From Cyclobacteriaceae bacterium (GTDB lineage Bacteria; Bacteroidota; Bacteroidia; Cytophagales; Cyclobacteriaceae): a stretch of 64,000 bases of DNA. Location: the NCBI GenBank assembly GCA_958296015.1, contig CATQIH010000033.1:1-64000 (forward strand). Direction: 5' to 3'. Shown here piece by piece: positions 36,817-47,435 of this stretch (within the stretch, counting starts at the first letter, position 1; the number at the start of each line of letters is the position of its first letter). The translations under genes were made by a program, and so were the position numbers. Below the pieces are notes generated by a model. That model saw only the letters and a list, made by a program, of their open reading frames with translations. It ran no database searches and was not told the DNA's origin.

Positions 36817-39800
36817 TTATCTTAAAATGGTCACCGAACCTCTGAAAATCCTGGCACTCTGTTCTACGTTGACAATATAGTAATAAGTGCCGATAGGTAG
36901 CTGTTTTCCGTTGAAAGTACCATCCCAGGGTGTGGTGTACACCCCAGTGCTATACACCCGCTGGCCGGAACGGTTAAATATCTGTATTACCACGTCTTCT
37001 ACATACTCAATACCACCAATTTGCCAGGTATCATGGTTGCCATCGCCGTTGGGTGTAAAGCCAGAAGGTATGTTGAGATCTACGACGCTGCAATCTACCC
37101 TTGATACATTGATTGTATCCAGGTTGCTGATGATGCCATTGGCATCTGTTACCTGTACATAGTAGCTCACAGAACCAGACGGGGTAATGGTGAGTTCGTT
37201 ATATGTCTGCTGCTGTATTTGGCAGTCTTCCTGGTTGCACGTCCAATAGTAGACATACGGAGCTACGCCGCCGGAAATAGCACCTGCACTGAGTATAATT
37301 GGTTCGTTATGGCACACTTCAACATCCTTGCTTGCTGCAAGAGTAGTATAATAAGGCACTATCTTAGCAGTAAACTTGGTTTGTGACTGTTGCTGATCAT
37401 CGGCCACTGTCAGGGTGATATGGGCAGTACCGGAAGTATTTTTTCGTGTATCCACCACCAGAGTTCGGTTGGTGCCAGTGCCACTTAGCCGGAGCTGGTC
37501 GTTAGCAATAAGGGTTTGGTTATCTGAAGTTACATAAATCTTCAGGGTGGCTGCATCTGTTTCAACATCACTCGCCGTGAAAGTAAGGGGGGCAGAGGAG
37601 GCCCCTGCTAACAATGTGATGTTTTCCAGGGCTGAGATCTGGGGCAAATCATTCACTGCCAGAATATCCAGTCTGATGTAAGCGGATGCATCAGAGAACT
37701 GCTTCCCGTCGGTAGCGTTCCACATCAGGCTGTCTACACCAAAATAATTAGAATCCGGCGCATACACCAGTTGGTCTACGTTGCTTAGGTTGATTACCTG
37801 ATTTTGGGTGACAGGAAAATCACCGATCTTTAGCCTACCATGCATAGGCAGAGACTCAACCCGAATGGCCTGTAGGCTGGCATCAGGATTGCCATAGTTA
37901 TTGAGAAAGTATTCGGATGCCAGGCTGAGAGGTTCATCTTCGTTGAGGGTGAGCCTGAAATCAGCCACACCAATGCCTACGATAATAAAGGCTGTGGCAG
38001 TTTCAGACATGGCAGTGCCATCGGAAGCGTTCCAGACAAAGGCATCTTTTACACCCATACTGGCATCATGGCGATATATCAGTTCGCTGATCATGTTTGT
38101 CGTAAGCTTGGTGCCTGCCACAACAGGTGCATTGCTGAGCAGCAACTGACCGGCAGTTGGCAAGGTTGCTATCGTGATAAAAGCCAGCGGATCGTTCTCC
38201 ACATCTAAGTAATTGTTGGTAAAGTCGCTGGACGAAAAACGAATATCTTCTCCGTCGGCAGTAGCTTTGGTAAAGGTCTGAATTATCGGGGCATCATTTA
38301 CGGGTAACAGGGTGAGCAACACACTGGCAGCTTCTGCTGAGGGCTGCTCACCATCGGAAGCAGTCCAGGTAAAACTGTCGTTGCCATTGTAATTTTTTGC
38401 CGGAATATATATCAGTTTACCAATATCTTCGGCACTGATTTCTGTGTTGGCTGGTATACTAATACCGTTCAGCAGCAGTGTTCCCTGAGCAGGCACCGTG
38501 CGGATAACGATCTTTTGCAGCGGTTGAGCTTCTACATCTGTGTAAGCGTCTGTGAACTGTGTGAGTGCAAATTGTAATGTATCCTCTTCGTTTAGCCTCA
38601 GCGATAGGTCTTTCACTACAGGAGCATCATTCACCGGCGCGATCGTAATGATTAGCTGCCTGGCCTGTTCGGCGTACTGGGCACCATCAAAGGCATTCCA
38701 GGTAAGGCTGTCGTTGCCAAAATAATTACTTGCCGGAACGTAAGTGAGTCCGGCCAGGCTATCTTTTGGAATTTCATAGCCATTGCTGCCATTGTCTACC
38801 ATGGCTTGTGTGAGCGTATCTTTGTTTGCGACCAGCCTGCCATGCAGGGGCAGCGTGAGAATGGCAATACGTGCAAAGCCATCAGCATCCGGAAAATTAT
38901 CGGGGTCCTGGTATTTTCCCAACACACTGAAATCTTCAGCGGTAACTACCACGGGCAAGTCTTCATTAGTTGCTTTGCTGAAATCAGCAATTATTGGCGG
39001 CTCATTGATGACAATGGCGATGCTGCGGGAAAGCACATTACTGGCTACCTCGCCATTGAATGCCTGTAGGGTGAGCGTGCGCAGGGTAGGATCAGGTGCC
39101 TCGCTGGTATTACGATACTGTACCTTGCGGAGTGCTGTTGCATATTCCTCCAATGTGGCTGTACCTTGCAAAGTGAGTACACCGGCAGCTATATTCCATT
39201 GTGTGCTGATATTGCCTGTACCGTCAAACAGCAACTCATCCTGACCAGCCACATAGGTGCCTTCAGCCAGTGCCACAACGGCACCGGTAAGGTTTTCGCT
39301 GTCTATATCACCCACACTGACGCTGCCTGAGATACTAACCGGGCTGCCAAACTGAACGAAGTTAAGCGTTTGCGCTTCCAGATCAGAAAGCACCGGCGGA
39401 TCATTCACACTGACAACTTGTATGGTACGGGTAGCAATCTCGCTGGTGGCTCCTTGTTCATCAGTTAGTTGCCAAGTAAGCAGCCTGTTTTGTGTAGAAG
39501 GCCGCTGACTGCTGTTTTTGTAGGTAACCGATCGCAGCACCTGCTGATAATCTGCCACGATGGCTTTTCCCTGTAGCACCAGTAGGCTACCCTCACCCTC
39601 TACCGTGGCAGTGATGCCTTCTTTGGAAGAAAAGCTGAGGCTGTCCTCACCGGCCACAAAACCTTCACTGACGCTGATAGTAGCTTTTACGATACTGCCC
39701 TGATCATCACTGACTACCACTTCGGGTACAATAGCTATAGGCGCAGCGTCTTCAGTATAGGTGACGGGTTCTAAAGAAATACCGCTAAGTATTGGAGCAT

Positions 39801-41055
39801 CATTGGTTTCCGTGACCGTCAAAGCTATAGTAGCACTCACCGACAAAGCATCTCCTCCCTGAATGCGGTCGCTCACCTGAATGATGAGCTGGTCTGCTCC
39901 GGCATAGTCGGGGTCAGAGAGGTAGGTAAGACCAGCCAGTGCGGTATTGAGGTTATCCACTGTGCTGCTGAAAGACAGTATCTTATCAGCTTGCCCGTCG
40001 CCCTGGAAGAAATTCAATCCGGCCAGCAGGTTTTCCGGCAGCGAGAGCGTACCGTTGGCTACGGTGAGCGTCACGTCGAGTGCTTCGTCATCCACATCAC
40101 CGACTGAAATACTGGTTAAAGAAGCTACGCTGTCTTCAAAGATACCAGTAATGGTAGCAGGAGCGTTGATCATCGGAGCATCGTTTACTTCGGTCACCAC
40201 AAGGTTCACCAGGGCATCTGAGGTAGCCAGGCCGGTACCATCAAAGGAGTTCCATACAAAAGCATCGTTGCCGCCATAATTGGCAGCTGGCTGATACACC
40301 AACTGGCTGATACCTGCGGACTCTATTTTGAAGCTGCCGCCACTGCTCACAATAGCATCGCTGGTGATGGTATTTCCCTGGTACAATAAGTTTCCGTGCT
40401 CTGGAAGGTTACTGATATTGATGCCGGTAAACCGGGAAGCGTCCGGCTGGTAGTTGTTCTGAAAATCTGATACACTGAAGCTCAGAGACTGATCTTCCAG
40501 GGTGGTTTTTTCAAGATCCTGCAACCAGGCAGGAGTATAGGGCGGGTTTTTGATAGCAACGTACCGGATGACTGCTTCACTCACATTGGCACCGTCGCTA
40601 ACGGTGATAGCCACCTTGTTGACCTCTGAAGTAGCAGAAGAGAAGATGTCTCTGAATTCGTATACTACATTTCTAATGGCTGTCTCATAACCGGCCTTGG
40701 TTTCTTGGCCACTTAAAGTAAGCACACCAGTAGCACCATTCCAACTGGCTGTGATGTTGCCTGCAACCGGCAGCAAATACAATCTGTCGTAATAAGCATC
40801 ATAAGTATCATCCACAAATCTGATGTCAGCACCAGTCATCGTTTCACTGTCAGGGTCTTCAATAAGAAGACTTTCAGTAAGGCGGGCATTGCCGGTTGCG
40901 GTAAGGGTAATGACATTTCTTTCCATGTTTCTGATAACCGGCGGAGTATTGTTTTGTGCCAATGCACAATGGCAAACAAGGATCAGCCATAGCAGCAAAA
41001 AAAAATTCCATACGCTGCACGGTATATAATATCTATATAGAATGCTGTTGATCAC
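36817..41055 (-). CDS. giant cadherin-like surface protein with T9SS type B (CHU_C) sorting domain
   Basis: This 1,412-residue protein has a signal peptide (about 1-33, 'CALAQ'), about ten beta-sandwich repeats of roughly 100 residues with the 'VNDAPV' linker typical of cadherin-like and VCBS-type adhesins, and a final 'SGFTPNGDGNHDTW' module of about 87 residues. That is the gliding-motility-associated CHU_C / T9SS type B sorting domain. It should be exported by T9SS and held at the surface as an adhesin. The start is GTG, overlapping the upstream gene's TGA stop by four bases, so the two giant genes are coupled. Repeat boundaries are approximate. Confidence 0.87.
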   Translation of the reverse strand: MINSILYRYYIPCSVWNFFLLLWLILVCHCALAQNNTPPVIRNMERNVITLTATGNARLTESLLIEDPDSETMTGADIRFVDDTYDAYYDRLYLLPVAGNITASWNGATGVLTLSGQETKAGYETAIRNVVYEFRDIFSSATSEVNKVAITVSDGANVSEAVIRYVAIKNPPYTPAWLQDLEKTTLEDQSLSFSVSDFQNNYQPDASRFTGINISNLPEHGNLLYQGNTITSDAIVSSGGSFKIESAGISQLVYQPAANYGGNDAFVWNSFDGTGLATSDALVNLVVTEVNDAPMINAPATITGIFEDSVASLTSISVGDVDDEALDVTLTVANGTLSLPENLLAGLNFFQGDGQADKILSFSSTVDNLNTALAGLTYLSDPDYAGADQLIIQVSDRIQGGDALSVSATIALTVTETNDAPILSGISLEPVTYTEDAAPIAIVPEVVVSDDQGSIVKATISVSEGFVAGEDSLSFSSKEGITATVEGEGSLLVLQGKAIVADYQQVLRSVTYKNSSQRPSTQNRLLTWQLTDEQGATSEIATRTIQVVSVNDPPVLSDLEAQTLNFVQFGSPVSISGSVSVGDIDSENLTGAVVALAEGTYVAGQDELLFDGTGNISTQWNIAAGVLTLQGTATLEEYATALRKVQYRNTSEAPDPTLRTLTLQAFNGEVASNVLSRSIAIVINEPPIIADFSKATNEDLPVVVTAEDFSVLGKYQDPDNFPDADGFARIAILTLPLHGRLVANKDTLTQAMVDNGSNGYEIPKDSLAGLTYVPASNYFGNDSLTWNAFDGAQYAEQARQLIITIAPVNDAPVVKDLSLRLNEEDTLQFALTQFTDAYTDVEAQPLQKIVIRTVPAQGTLLLNGISIPANTEISAEDIGKLIYIPAKNYNGNDSFTWTASDGEQPSAEAASVLLTLLPVNDAPIIQTFTKATADGEDIRFSSSDFTNNYLDVENDPLAFITIATLPTAGQLLLSNAPVVAGTKLTTNMISELIYRHDASMGVKDAFVWNASDGTAMSETATAFIIVGIGVADFRLTLNEDEPLSLASEYFLNNYGNPDASLQAIRVESLPMHGRLKIGDFPVTQNQVINLSNVDQLVYAPDSNYFGVDSLMWNATDGKQFSDASAYIRLDILAVNDLPQISALENITLLAGASSAPLTFTASDVETDAATLKIYVTSDNQTLIANDQLRLSGTGTNRTLVVDTRKNTSGTAHITLTVADDQQQSQTKFTAKIVPYYTTLAASKDVEVCHNEPIILSAGAISGGVAPYVYYWTCNQEDCQIQQQTYNELTITPSGSVSYYVQVTDANGIISNLDTINVSRVDCSVVDLNIPSGFTPNGDGNHDTWQIGGIEYVEDVVIQIFNRSGQRVYSTGVYTTPWDGTFNGKQLPIGTYYYIVNVEQSARIFRGSVTILR

Positions 41056-44000
41056 CTCAAAACTGTTAATGAACCCTTCTGTGTTTCCGCCCCGTCAGCT
41101 AAGTTGATGACATAATAATAAGTACCGACAGGCAAGTTCTTACCCTGATAGGTAGCATCCCACGGCTGATACTGATTTTCTGCATAAAATACTCGCTTTC
41201 CATACCTGTCGTATACCTCTATACTAAACCTGGCATACGTTTCAATATTACTGATGATCCAGGTATCGTGCCTCTCATCTCCATTGGGTGTGATACCAGT
41301 AGGAATAGATAGCGGCTGGTTTCCGCACGAAACAGCCTGTATGGTCAACGTATCGGTGGTAGTAACATTGCCTTTTGTATCTGTCACCGTCACAATATAG
41401 GTAGTGGTTATATCAGGGCGTGCTGTAGTAGTCTGGCTTTGGCTATTATCCAATCTGCAATCATCCTGGTTGCAGGTCCAGAGGTACTGGTAACTGCCGG
41501 AGCCTCCCGTTGCACTGGCTTCCAGGGTAGTCTCCTCACCTGCGCAAATCTCCATATCTTCACCGGCTTCAGCTGATATTTTCAGTATGCGTAAGGTGCG
41601 GCTTACCTCGTTGCTTACCAGCAGGTTGCCAAAAATTTGTATACCAATCTTGCGGTTGTCCAGTGTGACAGTTCCTGTTGCTTTATGAACATACTCCACA
41701 GAGCGTAACAACGTCGTATAACTTTCGGCAGGTAGGTTTCCTTCCAGTGTCAGGGAGCCTGTATTACTGTTCCAACTCAGGCTGCTTCCTTCCGGCAGGT
41801 TGATCATCAGCGACAAAGAATCTTCGGCGGGTATATAGGTATTGTCCAGAAACCTGACAACAGCCCTTTGAATGCTCGTGCTGGTCTTTTGAATGGATAC
41901 GCTGTTGGTAATATTGATAGACGCACCATCTACAAAATAATCGACAGGTGTGTCTTCTATGTTTGCCAGTACCAGCCTGGCCGCATCGTCTACAATCACT
42001 GGCAACACATACCTGCTGGCAGACTGGCTGATGCCGTTGTTAGCATCCGTTACCTGGAATGTGGCAGTACGGGGCAGTGGGTTAGGGGTGGCACTGGAAT
42101 TTTCGTAAGTAACCGAGCGGAGCGCCTGTTGGTAATCTGCCGGACTTGCCTTACCAGAAAGCGTAAGGCTGTTGCCGGAAGTTTCCACGGAAATCTGATC
42201 GGTACCCGAAAAACTAAGCAGGTCTTCCGCAGCCAGGTAGTTATCTGTAATAGTAATGGTGGCGGCAATAAGGCTGTCGCTATCGGTATCAGAAACCTCG
42301 ATGGTTGCAGTCACCGGAACGGCTCCACTGCCCTGCGCATATACCAGCGTATCTGACTCGATGCCGGACAGCACAGGGAGATCATTGGTGGAGTTGATGA
42401 TAATCGGCACATTTGTTTCCACAGTTTTTGCTCCCCCGGCACCTGTATTACCCAAGTCAGACACTTTGATATTCAGGTTATCTGTAGTGGCATTGCTGCT
42501 GCCCGTTGAGTAAGTGAGGCTGCCTAGTGCTCCATTGATATTTTCCTGGCTGGCCTGAAAAACCATACTGGCATCATCCGTGCCATCTCCTGCCGAGAAA
42601 GACAGTGCAGTCAGGATACTGCTGTTGCTGATGCTCAGGGTGCCTTCTGTTACCGACAAAGTAACCTGCAAATCTCCGGTGCCGACATCGGTATCGCTGA
42701 CAGAAATGTTGGTAAAAGCAAAAGGCGTATTTTCAGCGACAGTTACATTAGATGGTGCTGAGATAACGGGTGCGCTGTTGATATTTGAGATAATGAATGA
42801 TACGAGTGCTTCATTGGCGGCAAGGCTGTTGCTATCCGAAGCCGTCCATTTAAAACTATCATTTCCCGCATACATCTGCTCAGGCGTATAAACCAGCTTT
42901 GAGATATTGTTTGAAGAAACAGCCAGTCCTGCAAAGCGGCCTAAAACCGAAGGAGCGTTCAGAATATCTTCATTTTTTATCACTACACCATCAAGAATAA
43001 GGATGCCATGTGCAGGTATTGAGCGGATATAAGTGCCGGTGAAAGGGTCTTGGTTCTGGTCCTGGTAATTGTCTGAGAAGTCATTGGCAGAAAAAGTATA
43101 AGACTGATCTTCGTCAATTTCTCTGGTAAAAGAACTTACGACGGGCGGTAAGTTTGGACTGGAAACAGCAATGTATCTGGTTAGTGTATTGCTTTCATTT
43201 TCATCATCTTTCACAGCAAAGGCAAGCTGGCGCAGGCCCTGAGTAGGATTATCAACCGTATTACTGTATTGCAGGCTCCTAAGTAGTGTCTGATAATCTG
43301 CCAAAGAGGCTGCCCCTGTAAAGGTCAGTACGCCGGATGCCGCATCAAAGGCAGCTTGCACCCCGATAGTATTAGTATAGGTCAGCATATCTTCGTCCTG
43401 CTTGTAAATAGCACTGCCTTCTTTGGTAAAGCTAATAGTGGCTGACTGAAGCTGTTCATTATCTAAATCGCTGATTTCCAGCGTGTTAGTTACGATTTGG
43501 GCAGCATCGCCCCGATTGAAAAATACCGGTTCTGTCTCAATCTTGCTCAACACCGGCAGGTCATTCACCGAATTGATTGTCAGCGTAAAAGTTTGTATAG
43601 CCGTATTACCATCACCTGCATCGGCAGTTACGGTAAATTCCTGGGTGCCAAACCCGTTAGCAACAGCTGAAATGCTGATGGTTTTGGTAGATGCATTAAG
43701 GCTGACGTTGGCAAAGTCTACACTGGCAGGAGCAAGGCTGTAAGTAGCAGGCGGTGTATCAGCATCCGGACTAATAGTAATCGTGGTGGTTCCGGTAAAA
43801 TCTTCCTGTAACGCTACGGAATTTGCACTCAACGTGAAAGCTGGAGGCACTACTACTGCTTCACTTACTGTGATGGTGAAGTTCTGCGCAGCACTTTGGT
43901 TATTATCTGTCCCATCATCCTTGAGCACCACCGAAAAAACAGCCGTTCCGAAGCTGCCTGGTGCTGGCTGGTAGGTCAGCGTACCGTTGGTCGCATTGAT

Positions 44001-45731
44001 AGCTGGTTCTTGGGTAAAGGTCAGCGAACCACTGATTTTGCCTACTGCAAACGTAAGCGTCTGTCCTGCATCACCACCATCGCTGATGTCGGCAGCAAAG
44101 TTAGCTACTGTTTGTGCTCCGGCATCCTGTGCCACGGTAGGCGGATCGCCACTCAACGTAAAGCTTGGTATATCATTAATGGCAGTTACTGTCAGGTCAA
44201 AGGTTTTCGTAGCCGTATTACCACCTCCGGCGTTGGCGGTAATGGTAAAAGTCCGGCTACCGGATGCGTTGGCTTTAGCAGTAATAGTGACTTTTCCATC
44301 AGTAGCATTGATACTGACATTGGCAAAGGTCACACTGGCAGGAGTAAGGCTATAGGTAGCGTTCAGCGTATTGTCGTCCGGGGTGACAGTTACCGTAGCG
44401 GTTTCTGTGAAATCTTCTTGTAGGGTTACGGAATTCGGGTTCAAAGCAAAGGTGGGAGCTAGTACTGCTGCCTGGCTGATCATGATACTGACTTTGGCTT
44501 CGTTACTACCGGTCTTCCCATCGCTTGCTTTGTAGGTAAAGCTATCCGAACTGCTCTGGTTTTCATCAGGTGTATAAGTAATCACATTGCCTAGTGCTGC
44601 TGTCAGCGTTCCATTATCAGGATTGTTCACAATACTGTAAGTCAGAGCATCATTTTCAGCGTCAGAGGCATCCAGAGTAATTTTTACAGGCTGGCCTTCC
44701 TCGGTAGTGACCGTAACATCTTTGGCTACGGGAGCCGTATTGGTGGAAGCTACGGATACTGTCAGCACAAAAGTATTGCTGCTTGCCTCTCCGTCACTGA
44801 CGCTCACATTGACCGGTAAATCACCGGTGAAGTGGGCATTTGGGGTGATGTTGGTGCCCGAGACGGTGTAGTTGCTGCCTGCTGACACTGTAAGGGTAAA
44901 ATCATCAGGATAAGTATTGTCAGGATCAGTCACCGTTAGGGCCTCAAAAGGAATAGGTAAACTTTCTCCTTGGTTTACAGCCAATGGTTTGGCCTGCGTA
45001 GTGATTACAGGAGCATCGTTGATGGCGTACACGGTCAGGGTGAAAGACTGTGTAGCCGTATTGCCTTCACCTGCATCAGCAGTTACTGTAAATTCTTGTC
45101 GTTCAAAGGTGTTTTTAATGGCTTTGATCGTGATGGTGCCGTTCTGGCCGTTGATACTGACGTTGGCAAAGTCTACACCGGCAGGAGTAAGGCTATAAGT
45201 AGCAGGCGGTGTATCAGTATCCGGAGTAACTGTCACTGTCTTTGTTTCGGTAAAATCTTCACCTGCTTCAACTTCGCTGGCACTCAGTGTAAAAGTGGGT
45301 GGGGTGTCGACCGCTTTTTTGGTTATGCTTACAGTAGCCACATTGCTGCTGTCTGTCATGTCAGATACTTGGTAGGAGAAAGTTGCTGTACCCTCAAAAT
45401 TATTTTCCGATGTATAGGTCACTACATTTCCTGTCACTGCCGACAAAGAACCGCTTTCGGGTTCATCTACCACAAAATAGGTGAGTTCATCGCCATCAGC
45501 ATCTTCTCCCTGCAAAGTAATATCTACCGATTGCCCCGGCTGTATGGTTGTCTCAATGTCTTGCACTGTGGGAGGTGTATTGACAGAAACCGGCAATTTG
45601 CCAGAAACCTTTGCCTGTACGGATGTAAAAAACAGTAGCAAGGTGCTTACAATGACCAGCGTAGTCTTTAATCTCCAAGTGTTTGAGCCTTTAATATATG
45701 TGTGGTGGTAAGATAAGGTAGCCTTTTTCAT
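41052..45731 (-). CDS. giant cadherin-like surface protein with T9SS type B (CHU_C) sorting domain
   Basis: This 1,559-residue protein is the partner of the downstream giant gene and shares its plan: signal peptide ('LLLFFTSVQA'), many Ig/cadherin-like repeats with 'NDAPVI' and 'TGTAT..' variants, and a C-terminal 'PTGITPNGDERHDTW' CHU_C domain. The frame is open to 45815, but the ATG at 45731 starts a normal signal peptide. Some adjacent repeats look very similar (for example the repeats near 44200-45300), suggesting recent duplication. The last three domains match those of the downstream protein. It probably forms a surface fibre or adhesin with it; the partner PorP/SprF may handle both. 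Confidence 0.87.
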   Translation of the reverse strand: MKKATLSYHHTYIKGSNTWRLKTTLVIVSTLLLFFTSVQAKVSGKLPVSVNTPPTVQDIETTIQPGQSVDITLQGEDADGDELTYFVVDEPESGSLSAVTGNVVTYTSENNFEGTATFSYQVSDMTDSSNVATVSITKKAVDTPPTFTLSASEVEAGEDFTETKTVTVTPDTDTPPATYSLTPAGVDFANVSINGQNGTITIKAIKNTFERQEFTVTADAGEGNTATQSFTLTVYAINDAPVITTQAKPLAVNQGESLPIPFEALTVTDPDNTYPDDFTLTVSAGSNYTVSGTNITPNAHFTGDLPVNVSVSDGEASSNTFVLTVSVASTNTAPVAKDVTVTTEEGQPVKITLDASDAENDALTYSIVNNPDNGTLTAALGNVITYTPDENQSSSDSFTYKASDGKTGSNEAKVSIMISQAAVLAPTFALNPNSVTLQEDFTETATVTVTPDDNTLNATYSLTPASVTFANVSINATDGKVTITAKANASGSRTFTITANAGGGNTATKTFDLTVTAINDIPSFTLSGDPPTVAQDAGAQTVANFAADISDGGDAGQTLTFAVGKISGSLTFTQEPAINATNGTLTYQPAPGSFGTAVFSVVLKDDGTDNNQSAAQNFTITVSEAVVVPPAFTLSANSVALQEDFTGTTTITISPDADTPPATYSLAPASVDFANVSLNASTKTISISAVANGFGTQEFTVTADAGDGNTAIQTFTLTINSVNDLPVLSKIETEPVFFNRGDAAQIVTNTLEISDLDNEQLQSATISFTKEGSAIYKQDEDMLTYTNTIGVQAAFDAASGVLTFTGAASLADYQTLLRSLQYSNTVDNPTQGLRQLAFAVKDDENESNTLTRYIAVSSPNLPPVVSSFTREIDEDQSYTFSANDFSDNYQDQNQDPFTGTYIRSIPAHGILILDGVVIKNEDILNAPSVLGRFAGLAVSSNNISKLVYTPEQMYAGNDSFKWTASDSNSLAANEALVSFIISNINSAPVISAPSNVTVAENTPFAFTNISVSDTDVGTGDLQVTLSVTEGTLSISNSSILTALSFSAGDGTDDASMVFQASQENINGALGSLTYSTGSSNATTDNLNIKVSDLGNTGAGGAKTVETNVPIIINSTNDLPVLSGIESDTLVYAQGSGAVPVTATIEVSDTDSDSLIAATITITDNYLAAEDLLSFSGTDQISVETSGNSLTLSGKASPADYQQALRSVTYENSSATPNPLPRTATFQVTDANNGISQSASRYVLPVIVDDAARLVLANIEDTPVDYFVDGASINITNSVSIQKTSTSIQRAVVRFLDNTYIPAEDSLSLMINLPEGSSLSWNSNTGSLTLEGNLPAESYTTLLRSVEYVHKATGTVTLDNRKIGIQIFGNLLVSNEVSRTLRILKISAEAGEDMEICAGEETTLEASATGGSGSYQYLWTCNQDDCRLDNSQSQTTTARPDITTTYIVTVTDTKGNVTTTDTLTIQAVSCGNQPLSIPTGITPNGDERHDTWIISNIETYARFSIEVYDRYGKRVFYAENQYQPWDATYQGKNLPVGTYYYVINLADGAETQKGSLTVLR

Positions 45732-45831
45732 TAAACAGATTTTATTCAGTATTAGGCGTATATTTGTTACATAGCTGGTGAAAATGTTTTCTAACAGAAC
45801 CTTGAGTATGTGCATAAAAATTTGGAATATA

Positions 45832-45860
45832 CAAAAATATTGATTTTTATTACAAAAATA
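45832..45860 (-). promoter_or_regulatory. candidate promoter boxes for the giant surface-protein operon
   Basis: On the - strand, TATTTTTG occurs twice (45832-45839 and 45853-45860), each an exact TAnnTTTG match. They lie about 100-130 bp upstream of the ATG at 45731. Neither has a TTG at the ideal -33 distance. Confidence 0.3.
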
Positions 45861-46103
45861 GTAATATAAATAAAATTAGTTACATCACAACTGAAACTTA
45901 TAGTTTGTCTGCAATTTAAGTAATTATTCATTAGAATGGGTGAAAATTACCTGAACACTTATGTTTATTCTAAAAATTTATGAATTTGTAAAAGTGAATT
46001 TGATGGTTATAATCTTTTTGTAATAGTTATACGTTTTTAACAGGCAGGTAAGATTTATGCACTGGCAGAAGATATTTCGTACCAGACTCCCTGCGTATTT
46101 TCC

Positions 46104-46111
46104 TATTTTTG
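46104..46111 (+). promoter_or_regulatory. candidate -7 box of the GT2 gene
   Basis: TATTTTTG is an exact TAnnTTTG match ending 22 bp before the ATG at 46134. A TTTCG at 46075-46079 is about 24 bases upstream and could be a weak -33 element. Confidence 0.4.
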
Positions 46112-46133
46112 CCCCAAATTAATTAATCGCACA

Positions 46134-47300
46134 ATGTCAGGTCTATTCTGGACGAGCTTGTTTGTTGTTGTATACACTTACGCTGGGTATGGTGCATTGC
46201 TGTATATTCTGATAAAAATCAAGCAAAAGATGCATCCTGCCCAAAACTCCCCTGAAGACTCATCAGCATTGCCTGAGGTTACTTTATTCATTGCTGCCTA
46301 CAATGAAGAAGACTTTATTTGTGAAAAAATAGAAAACTCTCTTTCACTCCTCTATCCAAATGATAAGCTGCACATTGTGGTGGTGACGGATGGTTCGGAA
46401 GACCAAACGCCACAATTGGTGGAGCAATATACTGGCGTAAGCCATTTCCACCAGCCCGAACGCCGGGGCAAGATCGCTGCCGTAAATCGGGTGATGCCTT
46501 ATGTCAGTTCACCGGTAGTCATTTATACCGATGCCAATACACTGCTCAACAAAGAGGCGGCAATGGAGATAGCCAGGCATTTCAACAATCCAAAGGTAGG
46601 AGGCGTGGCCGGAGAAAAGCGGGTGCATATGAACGAAAAAGACACAGCCAGCGGTGCAGGTGAAGGGCTGTACTGGAAATATGAGTCTGCACTCAAGCAA
46701 TGGGATTCTGATCTTTATTCTGTGGTAGGGGCTGCCGGTGAGTTGTTTGCCATACGCACGGCACTGCATCAAAAGGTGCCGCAGGATACCATTATCGAAG
46801 ATTTTTATACCACACTCACCATTGCCAAAAAGGGCTACAGGGTAATATACGAACCCAAGGCGTATGCTGTGGAAGGTCCTTCGGCTTCTGTAAAAGAAGA
46901 ACTGAAACGAAAAATCCGCATTGCTGCCGGCGGCATCCAGGCGATTGTACGCCTAAGAGCACTTCTGAATATCTTTAAGTATGGCACACTGAGCTTTCAG
47001 TACATTTCTCATCGTGTGCTGCGGTGGACTATCACACCCTTTGCACTGATCGCCCTGCTGGTGAGCAATGCCTGGATTTTGCATAGCGGACAGCTGTTTT
47101 ATGCTGTATTTTTTGCCGGACAACTGCTTTTCTACCTCATGGCGGGTGTAGGCTATTTGCTGGAAACCAGGCAGATCAAACGCAAAATATTCTTTGTGCC
47201 CTATTACTTTTTTATCATGAACTACGCCGTGGTGGCTGGCATCATCAGGTATATCAAAGGGGCACAATCTGTTGTCTGGGAAAGAGCCAGACGTGCCTGA
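46134..47300 (+). CDS. glycosyltransferase family 2 membrane protein
   Basis: This 388-residue protein has an N-terminal span, a GT-A fold GT2 domain and C-terminal spans. Motifs in order are 'LFIAAYNEEDFI', 'VVTDGSEDQT', 'VIYTDANTLL' (metal-binding DxD-like), 'GAAGELFAIR' and 'EDFYTTLTIAK', a layout of processive GT2 enzymes such as poly-beta-1,6-N-acetylglucosamine synthases, but the 'QxxRW' motif is not clear. It probably makes or extends a surface polysaccharide. It stands alone before pyrG and is not obviously part of the main polysaccharide locus. The product is unknown. Confidence 0.8.
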   Translation: MSGLFWTSLFVVVYTYAGYGALLYILIKIKQKMHPAQNSPEDSSALPEVTLFIAAYNEEDFICEKIENSLSLLYPNDKLHIVVVTDGSEDQTPQLVEQYTGVSHFHQPERRGKIAAVNRVMPYVSSPVVIYTDANTLLNKEAAMEIARHFNNPKVGGVAGEKRVHMNEKDTASGAGEGLYWKYESALKQWDSDLYSVVGAAGELFAIRTALHQKVPQDTIIEDFYTTLTIAKKGYRVIYEPKAYAVEGPSASVKEELKRKIRIAAGGIQAIVRLRALLNIFKYGTLSFQYISHRVLRWTITPFALIALLVSNAWILHSGQLFYAVFFAGQLLFYLMAGVGYLLETRQIKRKIFFVPYYFFIMNYAVVAGIIRYIKGAQSVVWERARRA

Positions 47301-47406
47301 GAGAAAGTTTTGCTAGTAAATCCCTCATTGTTAGTGATTTAGCTGTGCGCTGAAAAGCATTCCTGCTTCATGCTTGTTTTTTCTTAAATAATCCGATTAA
47401 TATCTT

Positions 47407-47414
47407 TACCTTTG
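47407..47414 (+). promoter_or_regulatory. candidate -7 box of pyrG
   Basis: TACCTTTG is an exact match to TAnnTTTG and ends 21 bp before the ATG of pyrG at 47436. No TTG was found at the ideal -33 distance. Confidence 0.4.
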
Positions 47415-47435
47415 CATCCCATAAGCACACAACTT

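Larger units (their letters stand above)
45732..46133. other. 402-bp AT-rich intergenic region between divergent transcription units
   Basis: No coding frame was seen. The stretch separates the - strand giant-protein operon from the + strand glycosyltransferase. It holds TAnnTTTG boxes on both strands: two on the - strand (45832-45839, 45853-45860) and one on the + strand (46104-46111). It likely contains both promoters. Confidence 0.5.

Noticed and set aside
43896-45638. Several + strand open frames of 120-222 codons
   Set aside because: They are shadows of the repeated beta-domain coding sequence of the giant surface protein on the - strand.
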